From Actinomycetospora termitidis (GTDB taxonomy: Bacteria; Actinomycetota; Actinomycetes; Mycobacteriales; Pseudonocardiaceae): 64,000 nt of DNA. How positions within the stretch are numbered: position 1 is the first letter of the stretch; each line of letters begins with the position of its first letter. Under the pieces are notes generated by a model, which searched no databases, was not told the origin of the DNA, and worked only from the letters and a program-made list of their open reading frames with translations. Location of the stretch: NCBI RefSeq assembly GCF_030286555.1, contig NZ_JASVWF010000002.1, positions 62,001-126,000 on the forward strand, in the 5' to 3' direction. The translations under genes and the position numbers were made by a program. Of the stretch, positions 1-8,732 are shown piece by piece.

Positions 1-944
1 TCCGCGAGGAGCTCGCCGTACTCCTTCATCGACGACCCGCACCCGGCGACGTTCACGGCGATCACGTCGACGTCGGCCCGCTCGAAGACGGCGATCAGCG
101 CCTTCGCCCGCTCGGCCGACTCCTCCTCGCGCCCTGCGTGCAGCCCGAGCGCACCGCAGCACGCCTGTTCCCGCGGCGCGATCACGTCGTAGCCCTCGGC
201 GGCGAGCACCCGCGTCGTCGCGAGGTTGACCTGGTGGAAGAAGACGTCCTGCACGCAGCCGGTGAGCATGCCGACGCGACCGCGCGGCGTCCCGGCGGCC
301 GACGTGATCGCCGGCGTGCTCGCGAACGCGTCGCGGACGCTGACCGGCGGGAGCAGCGACTCCATCGCGACGAGGCGCTCGAGGCGCTTCGGGAGCCTGG
401 CGAGCAGCCGGTCCATCGAGCGCGGGCGCAGCTTCTGGTAGAGCGCGCCGCCCAGCGAGGCCGCCCGCAGCCGTCGTCGGTACGGGAAGAGCGTGAAGAC
501 CGCCTCGCGGAACAGCCGGTCGGCCCGGCTGCGCGGGACGTGGCGCTCGATCTGCGGCCGGGTGGCCTCGAGCAGCCGGTCGTACTGCACGCCGGACGGG
601 CAGGCCGTCACGCACGCCATGCACCCGAGGCAGCGGTCGATGTGCGTGGTGAAGGCGCCCTCGAGCGGGATCTCGCCCTTCTCGGCCATCTCCATGAGGT
701 AGATGCGCCCGCGCGGGGAGTCCATCTCCTCGCCCCACAGCGCGTACGTGGGGCAGGTGGGCAGGCAGAAGCCGCAGTGCACGCAGTCGTCGAGCAGCTC
801 GCGGGCGGGCGGGTGGTGGTCGTCGAAGCTGCCGTGGGCGGCGGCGGCCAGGGCGTCGGTCCGCTCCGGGGGAGCCTCCTCCCCGCGCTGCGAGGTGAAG
901 TCGGGTCCGGGGCCGGTGGGGCCCGTGGTGGGCGTACTGGTCAC
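1..944 (-). CDS. glcF: Glycolate oxidase iron-sulfur subunit GlcF (3' end outside window)
   Basis: This is the electron-transfer subunit of the membrane-associated glycolate dehydrogenase GlcDEF, which oxidises glycolate to glyoxylate. Two ferredoxin-type cysteine sets of the CxxCxxCxxxCP form lie at about residues 54-65 and 105-116 and would bind two 4Fe-4S clusters. A CCG-type cysteine motif (EQACCGALGLHAG) lies further on, and a second one begins at the window edge. The GTG start at 944 overlaps the glcE stop by four bases (GTGA). About 314 codons are present; the family is usually 400-450, so the C-terminus lies beyond base 1. Confidence 0.9.
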   Translation of the reverse strand, partial: MTSTPTTGPTGPGPDFTSQRGEEAPPERTDALAAAAHGSFDDHHPPARELLDDCVHCGFCLPTCPTYALWGEEMDSPRGRIYLMEMAEKGEIPLEGAFTTHIDRCLGCMACVTACPSGVQYDRLLEATRPQIERHVPRSRADRLFREAVFTLFPYRRRLRAASLGGALYQKLRPRSMDRLLARLPKRLERLVAMESLLPPVSVRDAFASTPAITSAAGTPRGRVGMLTGCVQDVFFHQVNLATTRVLAAEGYDVIAPREQACCGALGLHAGREEESAERAKALIAVFERADVDVIAVNVAGCGSSMKEYGELLA

Positions 945-2101
945 GCGGGGACTCCTGTGGTGGTGGGCAGCCAGGGGGCGAGCCGTCCGCGCCCGAGGCG
1001 GTGGTCGGGGTCCAGGGAGGCGGCGACGGCCCGGAGCAGGACGGCGCTCGACGGGGTCGGGCCGAACGCGGGCAGCTCGACGCCGGCGGGACGCGCGCGC
1101 AGCGTCGACGTGCCGCCCGCCGCCGCGACCCGGGTGTGCGCGGTGTCGACCGCGGCGGGCTCGGCCGGGACGGTCAGGGTCGCGACGCCGGTGGCGGGCG
1201 CGGCCGTCACGCCCGTGGCGCCCACCTCGGCGGCGAGGTCGGCCAGCACCCCGCCCAGCCGGGTCGGTGCCACCCCGATCCGCAGGACCGCACGGTCGGT
1301 GGGCCGGGTGTCGACGGCGGCGCGGTGCGCGGCCCAGGCGGCCTGGGCGTCGTCGGGGGAGAGGACCGTGGCCCCGCGCCCGACCAGCTCGACCAGGCGG
1401 TCGGCGCGTCCGGCGACCCCCGCCTCGGTGCCCTCGAGCAGGGCCAGCAGCCGCCCGTCGTGCCACTCCAGCGCGGTCGCCTCCACCGGGGTGTCGGTCA
1501 CCGCCCGCCCGGCCGTCTCCAGCTCTGCCGCGTCGGCCACCGGGACCGACACCGTCCGCGCGCCCGGCGGCACGGGGTGCAGCCGCAGCACGATCTCGGC
1601 GAGCACACCGAACGTGCCGTGGGCACCGTGCAGCAGCTTCGCGAGGTCGTAGCCCGCGACGTTCTTGATGACGTGGCCGCCGGCGCGCGCGACCGTGCCG
1701 TCGGCCAGCACCACCGTGACCCCGATGACGAGGTCGCGCAGCGAGCCGTACCCGAGCGCGAGCGGGCCCGCGTCCGCCGTCGCGAACAGGCCGCCGACGG
1801 TCGCGCCGCGCGACGCGCGGGCGGCGTCGAAGGCGACGCGCTGGCCGGTGGCGCCGACCGCGTCCTGCAGGTCCGTCAGGGGCGTCCCCGCCCCGACGGC
1901 GACGGTCATGTCGCCCGGGTTGTGGGTGATCACGCCGGAGAGTCCGGCCACCGAGACGGGCGTGGCGTCGGCGGCGACGGTCCCGGCCCAGTCGGCCGCG
2001 GTGCCGGCCCCGGTCGCGACGACGGGTCCGGGCAGGTCCCGGATTGCGTCGCGGAGCTCGACGAGGGTGGTGGGTGCGGTGTTCACGGACGCGGTGCTCA
2101 C
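941..2101 (-). CDS. glcE: Glycolate oxidase FAD-binding subunit GlcE
   Basis: This 386-residue protein is the second FAD-binding subunit of glycolate oxidase, a diverged and shortened relative of GlcD. Visible features are an FAD_binding_4-type core (THNPGDMTVAVGAGTPL, then ATVGGLFATADAGPLALGYGSLRDLVIG) and the GHVIKNVAGYDLAKLLHGAHGTFG segment characteristic of GlcE. The GTG start at 2101 overlaps the glcD stop by four bases, and the stop overlaps the glcF start in the same way, so the three subunits are translationally coupled. Upstream in-frame codons run through glcD and are not used. Confidence 0.92.
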   Translation of the reverse strand: MSTASVNTAPTTLVELRDAIRDLPGPVVATGAGTAADWAGTVAADATPVSVAGLSGVITHNPGDMTVAVGAGTPLTDLQDAVGATGQRVAFDAARASRGATVGGLFATADAGPLALGYGSLRDLVIGVTVVLADGTVARAGGHVIKNVAGYDLAKLLHGAHGTFGVLAEIVLRLHPVPPGARTVSVPVADAAELETAGRAVTDTPVEATALEWHDGRLLALLEGTEAGVAGRADRLVELVGRGATVLSPDDAQAAWAAHRAAVDTRPTDRAVLRIGVAPTRLGGVLADLAAEVGATGVTAAPATGVATLTVPAEPAAVDTAHTRVAAAGGTSTLRARPAGVELPAFGPTPSSAVLLRAVAASLDPDHRLGRGRLAPWLPTTTGVPA

Positions 2102-3567
2102 AGTCGGCTGATCACTCCGGCCTCCTCCAGGGGGTGCGGGCGGAAGGGGCCCGGCCGCTCGCCGCACAGCCGCGGCGTCGGGAAGACCTTGCCGGGGTTG
2201 CAGAGCCCGTCCGGGTCGAAGCCGGCGCGGACACGCTGCATCACCGCGAGGTCGTCGTCGGTGAACATGCGGCCCATCGAGCACGCCTTGTCCGCGCCGA
2301 TGCCGTGCTCACCGGAGAGCGACCCGCCGAGCTCGACGCACAGCTCCGCGATCCGGCTCGAGAGGTCCTCCGCCTTCTCGTGCTCCCCGGCGGACTCCGA
2401 GTAGAGCACCAGCGGGTGCAGGTTCCCGTCGCCGGCGTGGAACACGTTCGCCACGCGCAGCCCGACCTCGGAGCCCATCGCCGCGATCTGCGAGAGGACC
2501 TCGGCGAGCCGGGTCCGCGGGACCACGCCGTCCTGGACGATGTAGTCCGGGCTGATCCGCCCGACGGCGGCGAAGGCGGCCTTGCGGCCCTTCCACACCC
2601 GGGCCCGCTCGTCGGTGCTGTCGGCGACGTGGATGCGGGTGGCCCCACGGTCCTCGCAGATCCGCGTGATCTCGGCGAACTGCTCGTCGCACTCCTCGGC
2701 GGGGCCGTCCAGCTCGATGATCAGGGCCGACGGGGACTCGACGGTGTAGCCCGCACCCACCGCGGCCTCCGCGGCCTCCATCGCCAGCGAGTCCATCATC
2801 TCGACGGCGGCCGGCACGATGGACGCCTCCACGATCGCGCCCACGGTCTCGCCGGCGGCCTCGATCGACGGGAAGTCGGCGAGCACGGTCCGCACGGCCT
2901 CCGGCTTGCGCAGCAGCCGCACCGTCACCTTCGTGCAGATGCCCAGCGTCCCCTCGGAGCCCAGGAACAGTCCGCGCAGGTCCGGCCCCGCCTGCTCCGT
3001 CGTCGGCCCGCCCAGGGTGACGACGCTGCCGTCGGCGAGCACGACCTCCATCTCCAGCACGTGGTTCGTGGTGAAGCCGTACTTCAGGCAGTGCGCGCCG
3101 CCGGAGTTCTCCGCGACGTTGCCGCCGATGGTGCACACCTGCTGGCTCGACGGGTCCGGCGCGTAGTAGAGCCCGTGCGGGCCGGCGGCCCGGGAGATGT
3201 CGAGGTTGAACACGCCGGGCTCGAGGACCGCGCGCCGGTTCTCGACGTCGATCTCCAGGATGCGCCGCAGCTTCTGCAGCGAGATGACGACGCCGTCGGC
3301 GACCGGGAGCGCGCCCCCGGACAGCCCGGTGCCGGCGCCGCGCGCGACGAACGGGACGCCGTGCCGGGCGCAGACCCGCACGCAGGCCGCGACCTCCTCG
3401 GAGTCCCGCGGCAGCACGACGACGGCGGGGACCTGGCGGAAGCCGGTCAGCCCGTCGCACTCGTAGCTGCGCAGGCCCACCTCGTCGGTGATCACGCAGT
3501 TCTCCGGCAGCACGGCGGTGAACTCCCGCGCCAGTCCGGGCGCGGCGGTGGTGGTGGCAGTGGTCAT
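2098..3567 (-). CDS. glcD: Glycolate oxidase catalytic FAD subunit GlcD
   Basis: This 489-residue FAD-linked oxidase is the catalytic subunit of glycolate oxidase. The N-terminal half is the PCMH-type FAD domain, with VPFVARGAGTGLSGGALP near residues 90-107 and the IGGNVAENSGGAHCLKYG segment. The C-terminal half is the FAD-oxidase C domain with the conserved VFHAGDGNLHP and GGSLSGEHGIGADK motifs. Length is normal for the family. Its ATG overlaps the stop of the upstream HAD gene (ATGA). A close D-lactate dehydrogenase cannot be excluded from GlcD alone, but the GlcE and GlcF partners favour glycolate. Confidence 0.93.
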   Translation of the reverse strand: MTTATTTAAPGLAREFTAVLPENCVITDEVGLRSYECDGLTGFRQVPAVVVLPRDSEEVAACVRVCARHGVPFVARGAGTGLSGGALPVADGVVISLQKLRRILEIDVENRRAVLEPGVFNLDISRAAGPHGLYYAPDPSSQQVCTIGGNVAENSGGAHCLKYGFTTNHVLEMEVVLADGSVVTLGGPTTEQAGPDLRGLFLGSEGTLGICTKVTVRLLRKPEAVRTVLADFPSIEAAGETVGAIVEASIVPAAVEMMDSLAMEAAEAAVGAGYTVESPSALIIELDGPAEECDEQFAEITRICEDRGATRIHVADSTDERARVWKGRKAAFAAVGRISPDYIVQDGVVPRTRLAEVLSQIAAMGSEVGLRVANVFHAGDGNLHPLVLYSESAGEHEKAEDLSSRIAELCVELGGSLSGEHGIGADKACSMGRMFTDDDLAVMQRVRAGFDPDGLCNPGKVFPTPRLCGERPGPFRPHPLEEAGVISRL

Positions 3568-4319
3568 GGCGTCACTCGCTCCCTGGAGGTGGCGGCGGAC
3601 GGATCCTCACCCGCCGCCCGCACGACCGCCACCAGAGCGGCCGGGTCGGACAGGTCGGCGACGACGTGGTCGGCGCCCGCGGCGGCGAGGTCGTCCACCG
3701 ACGACGAGCCGGTGGCGACCCCGACGGCGACCGCCCCGGCGGCGTGTGCGGCCTCGACGTCCCGCGGGGTGTCCCCGACGACGACAAGGCCCACCTCGCG
3801 GCCGTGGCGGCGCTCGAGCGCGGTGCGGGCGGCGTGTACGAGCGTGGCCCGCGGGCCGGGGAGGCTCCCGTAGACGCCGTCGTCGAGATCGAACGCGCCG
3901 GGGTGCAGGCCCGCCGCGGTCAGCTTCAGCTCGGCGCCCTCGCGGACGTTGCCGGTGAGCACGATCTGGTCGACGCCGGGCTCCGCGGCGAGCAGGGACA
4001 CCGCCTCGCGCACCCCGGGCAGCACGGTGAGCGTGGCGGCGAGGGCGTCGGCGCGGCCGCGCCACTGGTCCGCGATCGCCGCGACCATCGCCTCGGTGTA
4101 CTCCGTGCCGCGGGCGAGGAGGGCCTCCGCCTCCGGGCCGGGCAGCCCGTCGCGGAACGCCTCGGCGACCAGGTGGTCGGTCATCCCGCCCATCGGGACC
4201 TGCGGCGGCTCGTGGCCCGCGACCGCGACGAACGCGTCGCGCAGCACGTCGCCGCCCACGCGTCCGCCCCGCAGCAGGGTGCCGTCGATGTCCCAGCACA
4301 CCCCGACCGGCCGCCTCAT
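3564..4319 (-). CDS. HAD-family phosphatase, phosphoglycolate-phosphatase-like
   Basis: This 251-residue HAD hydrolase carries the nucleophile motif DIDGT (Asp10 and Asp12), a helical cap, motif II in VLTGNVREGAELK and motif IV in VVVGDTPRDVEAAHAAG. The layout resembles phosphoglycolate phosphatase, which makes glycolate from 2-phosphoglycolate. It is the first gene of the operon and overlaps glcD by four bases, so production of glycolate followed by its oxidation is a natural inference. Substrate specificity of HAD enzymes cannot be read from sequence. The ATG at 4319 is chosen because a TACGGT box lies 7 bases upstream and the upstream codons lack family similarity. Confidence 0.82.
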   Translation of the reverse strand: MRRPVGVCWDIDGTLLRGGRVGGDVLRDAFVAVAGHEPPQVPMGGMTDHLVAEAFRDGLPGPEAEALLARGTEYTEAMVAAIADQWRGRADALAATLTVLPGVREAVSLLAAEPGVDQIVLTGNVREGAELKLTAAGLHPGAFDLDDGVYGSLPGPRATLVHAARTALERRHGREVGLVVVGDTPRDVEAAHAAGAVAVGVATGSSSVDDLAAAGADHVVADLSDPAALVAVVRAAGEDPSAATSRERVTP

Positions 4320-4326
4320 GCCCGCC

Positions 4327-4332
4327 ACCGTA
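4327..4332 (-). promoter_or_regulatory. -10 box (TACGGT) of a leaderless promoter for the HAD-glcDEF operon
   Basis: Read on the minus strand, TACGGT is followed by 7 bases and then the ATG at 4319. This spacing leaves essentially no 5' untranslated region, and no Shine-Dalgarno sequence is present. The same arrangement recurs at many other genes in the window. Confidence 0.55.
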
Positions 4333-4423
4333 GACGAGCGATGCCCGTGATCTTCCACATCGCGGAAGACGGGTTCCATTTGCTGGGGAAGGGGCCGGTC
4401 CTGGAGGGCGCCGGCCGCGCGGC

Positions 4424-4429
4424 TAGCGT
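4424..4429 (+). promoter_or_regulatory. -10 box (TAGCGT) upstream of the ung leader ORF
   Basis: TAGCGT is followed by 7 bases and then GTG at 4437, the start of a 12-codon ORF that ends within the ung start codon. The position implies a leaderless transcript that begins at or near this GTG. Confidence 0.5.
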
Positions 4430-4436
4430 GGCCCGG

Positions 4437-4475
4437 GTGCCGATCCCCGCCGCCGTCACCGCCGGGTCCCGCTGA
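4437..4475 (+). CDS. Possible 12-codon leader ORF coupled to ung
   Basis: GTG at 4437 opens a 12-codon ORF encoding [12 protein letters not shown], whose TGA (4473-4475) shares a base with the ung ATG (TGATG). It sits 7 bases behind a good -10 box. No Shine-Dalgarno sequence precedes ung, so ung translation may depend on termination-reinitiation after this short ORF. The peptide itself resembles nothing known. The alternative is that ung simply has an unrecognised ribosome site and the ORF is chance. Confidence 0.4.
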   Translation: MPIPAAVTAGSR

Positions 4476-5155
4476 TGGCCCGCCCGCTGTCCGAGTCCGT
4501 CGAGGCGGGATGGGCCGAGGCGCTCGAGCCGGTCGCCGACACGATCGCCACGATGGGCGACTTCCTGCGCACCGAGGTCGCCGAGGGCCGCACGTACCTC
4601 CCGGCCGGGAAGAACGTGCTGCGGGCGTTCCAGCAGCCGTTCGAGCAGGTCCGGGTCCTCGTCGTCGGGCAGGACCCCTACCCGACGCCGGGACACGCGG
4701 TCGGCCTGTCGTTCTCGGTCGCCCCGGACGTCCGCCCGCTCCCGAAGAGCCTGCTGAACATCTTCCGCGAGTACGGCGAGGACCTCGGCCACCCGCCGCC
4801 CACCAGCGGCGACCTGACCCCGTGGGCCGACCAGGGCGTGCTGCTGCTCAACCGGGTCCTCACCGTGGCCCCGGGGGCGCCGGGCTCGCACCGCAACAAG
4901 GGCTGGGAGAAGGTCACCGAGCAGGCCATCACGGCCCTCGTCGAGCGGATCGACCAGCCGCTCGTGGCCCTGCTGTGGGGCCGCGACGCGCGGTCGCTGA
5001 CGCCGCTGCTGGGCGAGGACGTCCCGACGGTCGAGTCGGCCCACCCCAGCCCGATGTCGGCCGCGGGCGGCTTCTTCGGCTCGCGGCCCTTCAGCCGCGT
5101 GAATGCCTACCTCGAGGAGCTCGGGGACGAGCCCGTCGACTGGCGCCTGCCCTGA
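4475..5155 (+). CDS. ung: Uracil-DNA glycosylase (family 1)
   Basis: This 226-residue enzyme removes uracil from DNA, the first step of base excision repair of deaminated cytosine. The water-activating motif GQDPYP has Asp67, the uracil pocket follows as [11 protein letters not shown], and the DNA-intercalation motif HPSP begins at His190. The [12 protein letters not shown] form is the usual actinobacterial variant of the GQDPYH motif. Length and the C-terminal PVDWRLP ending match mycobacterial Ung closely. The ATG overlaps the stop of a short upstream ORF. A high-GC genome is expected to rely heavily on this activity. Confidence 0.97.
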   Translation: MARPLSESVEAGWAEALEPVADTIATMGDFLRTEVAEGRTYLPAGKNVLRAFQQPFEQVRVLVVGQDPYPTPGHAVGLSFSVAPDVRPLPKSLLNIFREYGEDLGHPPPTSGDLTPWADQGVLLLNRVLTVAPGAPGSHRNKGWEKVTEQAITALVERIDQPLVALLWGRDARSLTPLLGEDVPTVESAHPSPMSAAGGFFGSRPFSRVNAYLEELGDEPVDWRLP

Positions 5156-5176
5156 GCGTCGGGACCGGTCGCGGCT

Positions 5177-5227
5177 GAACGAACGGGCCGTTCGCGCGCG
5201 TAGACGCTGCGAGAGTGCCGTTCGCTC
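5177..5227. repeat. 51-base intergenic palindromic repeat, copy 1 of family III
   Basis: This copy lies just after the ung stop. It shares its length and most of its bases with 20222-20272. Common blocks are GAACGA at the left, a GCRTAGAYGCTGCGAG centre and GTGCCGTTCGCTC at the right. The arms pair to form a hairpin around the TAGACG loop; pairing in the left arm is weaker here than in copy 2. Confidence 0.75.
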
Positions 5228-5249
5228 CGATCCCGGTGGGCGGGGCAGG

Positions 5250-5741
5250 TCAGCGACGGCCGCCGAAGCGCCGCCGGGACCGGCGGTGCGGGGCGAACAT
5301 GCTCCACCCCTGACTCGGGATGGTGTCGGGACGGTGCCGACCCGCCTCGGCGCGGCGCCGGCCGCGCACCAGGGCGAGCAGGCGCGCGAAGGGCCGCCGG
5401 GGGCGCCGGCGGTCGACCACCGGCAGTGGGCGCTCGGCCCGGGCGGGGAGGCCGACGACCTCGGGGGAGGGCAGCGGGGCGTCCTGGAGCACGGCGACCG
5501 CGCCCGTCGCGGGCCGGGCGGGCCGCGCTGGTCCGGCCGGCGTGGGGATCGGACCGGAGGCCGGGGACGCGGGGCGCGGCGGGGGGACCTCGGCGGCGAC
5601 CTCGTCCGCGGAGAGCCGACGGGACACGACCCGGATGGCCACGGGGGCCGAGCGGCGGTGCACCGTGCGTGGTGTCCGCGGCAGTCGCGGCTCCCCGGCC
5701 GAGGGATCGGCGGCGTCGGTGGGGGCACCCGGTCGGCTCAC
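5250..5741 (-). CDS. Proline/arginine-rich hypothetical protein
   Basis: I do not recognise this 163-residue ORF. It is rich in Pro, Arg and Ala, has no membrane segment or known motif, and ends in a strongly basic tail (PHRRSRRRFGGRR). A short less-biased stretch (VAIRVVSRRLSADEVAAEV) suggests some selection. The GTG at 5741 is the first plausible start after the region it shares with the divergent small gene; a weak GGGGG lies 5 bases upstream. It could be a spurious open frame of high-GC DNA, but no better gene covers this stretch. Confidence 0.4.
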   Translation of the reverse strand: MSRPGAPTDAADPSAGEPRLPRTPRTVHRRSAPVAIRVVSRRLSADEVAAEVPPPRPASPASGPIPTPAGPARPARPATGAVAVLQDAPLPSPEVVGLPARAERPLPVVDRRRPRRPFARLLALVRGRRRAEAGRHRPDTIPSQGWSMFAPHRRSRRRFGGRR

Positions 5742-5878
5742 CGTGACCCCCGCTCGTCGCACATCGCCGTCCGATGATTCCGTTCGATCTTCACCTACGT
5801 ACGGTGCAGACGCAAGGACGGACGCATGTGCGTGAGGCGGATCGCTCGACCCGTCACCACCCCGAGAGGGGCTCTCCC

Positions 5879-6070
5879 ATGATCGAATCGCACGACGGCG
5901 GGTGGACCGCGTCCGCGGCCGGCCTCGAGACGGCGCGGCATCCGGACGGCGGGCTCCTGGTGCGGGCCCTCGGTGACCGGGAGGGGCCGGTCCTGCACTA
6001 CACGCGGGCCGAGATCGACGCGTTCGTGCGGGGCGTGCGGGACGGCGAGTTCGACGACCTCGCGAGCTGA
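5879..6070 (+). CDS. Small DUF397-like protein
   Basis: This 63-residue protein ends in VLHYTRAEIDAFVRGVRDGEFDDLAS, the typical C-terminus of DUF397, a family of small actinobacterial proteins often paired with XRE-type regulators in Streptomyces-like genomes. The usual N-terminal WxKSSYSG and CVEV motifs are absent, so it is a diverged or partial member. The ATG at 5879 is preceded by GAGAGGGG at good distance. No XRE partner is adjacent, which is unusual. Its function is unknown. Confidence 0.7.
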   Translation: MIESHDGGWTASAAGLETARHPDGGLLVRALGDREGPVLHYTRAEIDAFVRGVRDGEFDDLAS

Positions 6071-6162
6071 CGCCCGCACCCGCCGTCGGGAACGGGGCCG
6101 GGGAAAGCGACGGGCCCGGCACGCCGAGGGCGTACCGGGCCCGGAGACCTCGCGGGGGCGCG

Positions 6163-6354
6163 TCAGGCGCGGCTGACCTTGCCCGCCTTCAGGCAGGAGG
6201 TGCAGACGTTCAGGCGCTGCCGGTTGCCGCCGCCGATCCGGGCGTGCACGGTCTGCACGTTCGGGTTCCACCGGCGGTTGGTCCGGCGGTGGGAGTGCGA
6301 GACCGACTTCCCGAACCCGGGGCCCTTCGCGCACACGTCGCACACCGCAGCCAC
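6163..6354 (-). CDS. rpmB: 50S ribosomal protein L28
   Basis: This 63-residue large-subunit protein has the standard L28 core: [22 protein letters not shown] followed by a basic C-terminus. Two CxxC pairs (CDVC near the start and CTSC near the end) make it the zinc-binding form. The GTG at 6354, giving VAAVCDVC, matches the conserved start and has GAGAGG 8 bases upstream; a GTG nine bases earlier is possible. It is divergent from recG, as in other actinobacteria, although the DhaL/DAK-type gene often found between them is missing. Confidence 0.95.
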   Translation of the reverse strand: MAAVCDVCAKGPGFGKSVSHSHRRTNRRWNPNVQTVHARIGGGNRQRLNVCTSCLKAGKVSRA

Positions 6355-6461
6355 TTCAGACACCTCTCGACCTCGGGACACCAGAGCACGCGGGAATCGA
6401 CTCACCGCGTGGCAGGAGTCCAGGGTAGCCGAGCCCGCAGGGCACTGTCGGACCCGGGTGG

Positions 6462-6467
6462 CAGGCT
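6462..6467 (+). promoter_or_regulatory. -10 box (CAGGCT) of a leaderless recG promoter
   Basis: CAGGCT is followed by 6 bases and the GTG at 6474. It belongs to the CAGGNT/TANNNT set seen 6-9 bases before many starts in this window. Confidence 0.45.
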
Positions 6468-6473
6468 GAGGCC

Positions 6474-8732
6474 GTGGTGCACATGGACTCCCCCCTCGCC
6501 GAGGCCATCGGGGGGCGCTCGGCCGCCGTGCTGCGCAAGCACCTGGAGATGGAGACGGTCGGCGACCTGCTGCGTCACCTGCCCCGCCGCTACGAGACGG
6601 TGAACGACCTCGACAAGATGGATCCCCGCGACCTGTCGGTGGGCGACCAGGTCAACATGATCGCCGAGGTGCGCAGCGCCCGGGGCGAGCGCAAGTTCCG
6701 CCGCGGGGGCGGCAAGCAGATCCACATCACGACGATGTCGGTGGCTGCGGGGGACCTCGAGCTGTCGGTGACGTTCTTCAACCAGCCGTGGCGCGTGCGC
6801 ACGATGCCCGTCGGGAGCCGCGCCTTCTTCGCGGGCAAGCTCGAGAAGTTCCGCGACCGCTGGCAGCTCGGCTCGCCGCGCGCCATGCGGATCAGCACCG
6901 GGGACGACGAGACCGACCCCGACGGCGACGACACGGAGTCGATCAAGCTCCCGCCGGTCACGCCGATCTACCCGGCCACCAAGGACGTGCAGACCTGGGA
7001 GCTGCTCGCCGCGGTCCGGCAGACCCTCGACGTGTTCGACGACCCGATCGACCCAGTGCCCGCGGAGGTCCGCGAGCGGCACGGCCTCATCGACCTCGGG
7101 CGGGCCCTGCGCGACATCCACCTCCCGGCCACGCTCGAGGCCGCCCGCCCGGCGATGCGCCGGTTGACCTGGGACGAGGCGCTCGGCCTCCAGCTGGCCC
7201 TGCAGGGGGAGCGGCTGAACGCGGTGACCCGGCCGGCGCCCGCCTGCCCCCGCACCGACGACGGGCTGGCGGCGGCCTTCGACGCCCGCCTGCCGTTCGA
7301 GCTCACCGCGGGGCAGCGCCGCGTCGGGGACGAGCTCGCCGACGCCCTGGCCACCACCACGCCGCTCAACCGGCTGCTGCAGGGCGACGTCGGGTCGGGC
7401 AAGACCGTCGTGGCGCTGCGGGCGATGCTGCAGGTCGTCGACGCCGGGCGGCAGGCCGTGCTGCTCGCGCCGACCGAGGTGCTCGCCGCGCAGCACGCAC
7501 GGTCGCTGCGCGCGATGCTCGGCCCGCTCGGACGGGCGGGGGAGCCGGCCGGGCTGTTCGGAGACGACCCTGACGACGACGGCGACGAGCCCGTCGAGCT
7601 CGACACCAGCGAACAGGCGACGAAGGTCGTCCTGCTGACCGGGTCGCTGGGGGCGAAGGAGCGCAAGCAGGCGCTGCTCGCCGTGCAGTCCGGCGAGGCC
7701 GGGATCGTCGTCGGCACGCACGCCGTGATCCAGGAGAAGGTCGGCTTCGCCGACCTCGGGCTGCTCGTGGTCGACGAGCAGCACCGGTTCGGGGTCCGCC
7801 AGCGCGACGAGCTGCGCTCCCGCCCGGGCCCCACCGCGCCGCACCTGCTCGTCATGACGGCGACGCCGATCCCGCGGACGGTCGCGCTCACGGTGTACGG
7901 CGACCTCGAGAACTCCGTGCTCGACGAGCTGCCCGCCGGGCGGAAGCCGATCGAGACCCACGCGGTGCCCGGCAACCGGCCGAAGTGGCTCGCGCGCGTG
8001 TGGGAGCGGGTGCGCGAGGACGTGGACGCCGGGCACCAGGCCTACGTCGTCTGCCCCCGCATCGGCGACGACGGACCGCCCGACGACGAGGAGCCCGACG
8101 CCGGTCCCACCGGCGAGGAGCGCCGCCCGCCGCTCGCGGCGCTCGAGGTCGCCGAGCTGCTCGCGACGGGGCCGCTCGCCGGCCTGCGCCTCGAGGTGCT
8201 CCACGGACGGCTCCCCGCGGAGGAGAAGGACGACGTCATGCGGCGCTTCTCCGCGGGCGCGGTCGACGTGCTCGTGTCGACCACCGTGATCGAGGTCGGC
8301 GTGGACGTCCCGAACGCCACCGTCATCGTCGTGCTCGACGCCGAGCGCTTCGGGGTCTCGCAGCTGCACCAGCTGCGGGGGCGGGTCGGGCGCGGGGACA
8401 CGGCCTCGTCCTGCTTCCTGGTCAGCGAGTACGAGGGCCCGCCGATGGAGCGGCTCCGGCGGATCGCCGAGATCCACGACGGCTTCGCGATGGCCGACCT
8501 CGACCTCGAGCTGCGCAGCGAGGGCGACGTCCTGGGCACCGAGCAGGCCGGACGCCGGAAGACGCTCCGCTTCCTCTCGGTGCGTCGGCACCTCGAGGAG
8601 ATCACCGAGGCGCGCGAGGTGGCCCGCTCGGTGCTCGCCGGGGACCCGACGCTGCACCACCACCCGCGGCTGGCCGGACTGGTCCGGGCCGTGGTCGGGG
8701 ACGAGGGTGCAGGTTTCCTGGACAAGCTCTGA
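6474..8732 (+). CDS. recG: ATP-dependent DNA helicase RecG
   Basis: This 752-residue superfamily 2 helicase remodels stalled replication forks and branch-migrates Holliday junctions. An N-terminal wedge with an OB fold (about residues 50-160) is followed by the motor, with Walker A GDVGSGKT at residue 304, the DEQHR box near 434, MTATPIPRT, and the C-terminal helicase half with QLRGRVGRG. The C-terminal region contains the usual [20 protein letters not shown] segment. Length is normal. A second in-frame ATG 9 bases after the GTG is an alternative start. Confidence 0.97.
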   Translation: MVHMDSPLAEAIGGRSAAVLRKHLEMETVGDLLRHLPRRYETVNDLDKMDPRDLSVGDQVNMIAEVRSARGERKFRRGGGKQIHITTMSVAAGDLELSVTFFNQPWRVRTMPVGSRAFFAGKLEKFRDRWQLGSPRAMRISTGDDETDPDGDDTESIKLPPVTPIYPATKDVQTWELLAAVRQTLDVFDDPIDPVPAEVRERHGLIDLGRALRDIHLPATLEAARPAMRRLTWDEALGLQLALQGERLNAVTRPAPACPRTDDGLAAAFDARLPFELTAGQRRVGDELADALATTTPLNRLLQGDVGSGKTVVALRAMLQVVDAGRQAVLLAPTEVLAAQHARSLRAMLGPLGRAGEPAGLFGDDPDDDGDEPVELDTSEQATKVVLLTGSLGAKERKQALLAVQSGEAGIVVGTHAVIQEKVGFADLGLLVVDEQHRFGVRQRDELRSRPGPTAPHLLVMTATPIPRTVALTVYGDLENSVLDELPAGRKPIETHAVPGNRPKWLARVWERVREDVDAGHQAYVVCPRIGDDGPPDDEEPDAGPTGEERRPPLAALEVAELLATGPLAGLRLEVLHGRLPAEEKDDVMRRFSAGAVDVLVSTTVIEVGVDVPNATVIVVLDAERFGVSQLHQLRGRVGRGDTASSCFLVSEYEGPPMERLRRIAEIHDGFAMADLDLELRSEGDVLGTEQAGRRKTLRFLSVRRHLEEITEAREVARSVLAGDPTLHHHPRLAGLVRAVVGDEGAGFLDKL

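Noticed and set aside
5160-5249. Possible small gene between ung and the minus-strand hypothetical
   Set aside because: The stretch is taken up by the 51-base palindromic repeat; short frames through it also appear at the other copy of the repeat and encode the same meaningless peptide.
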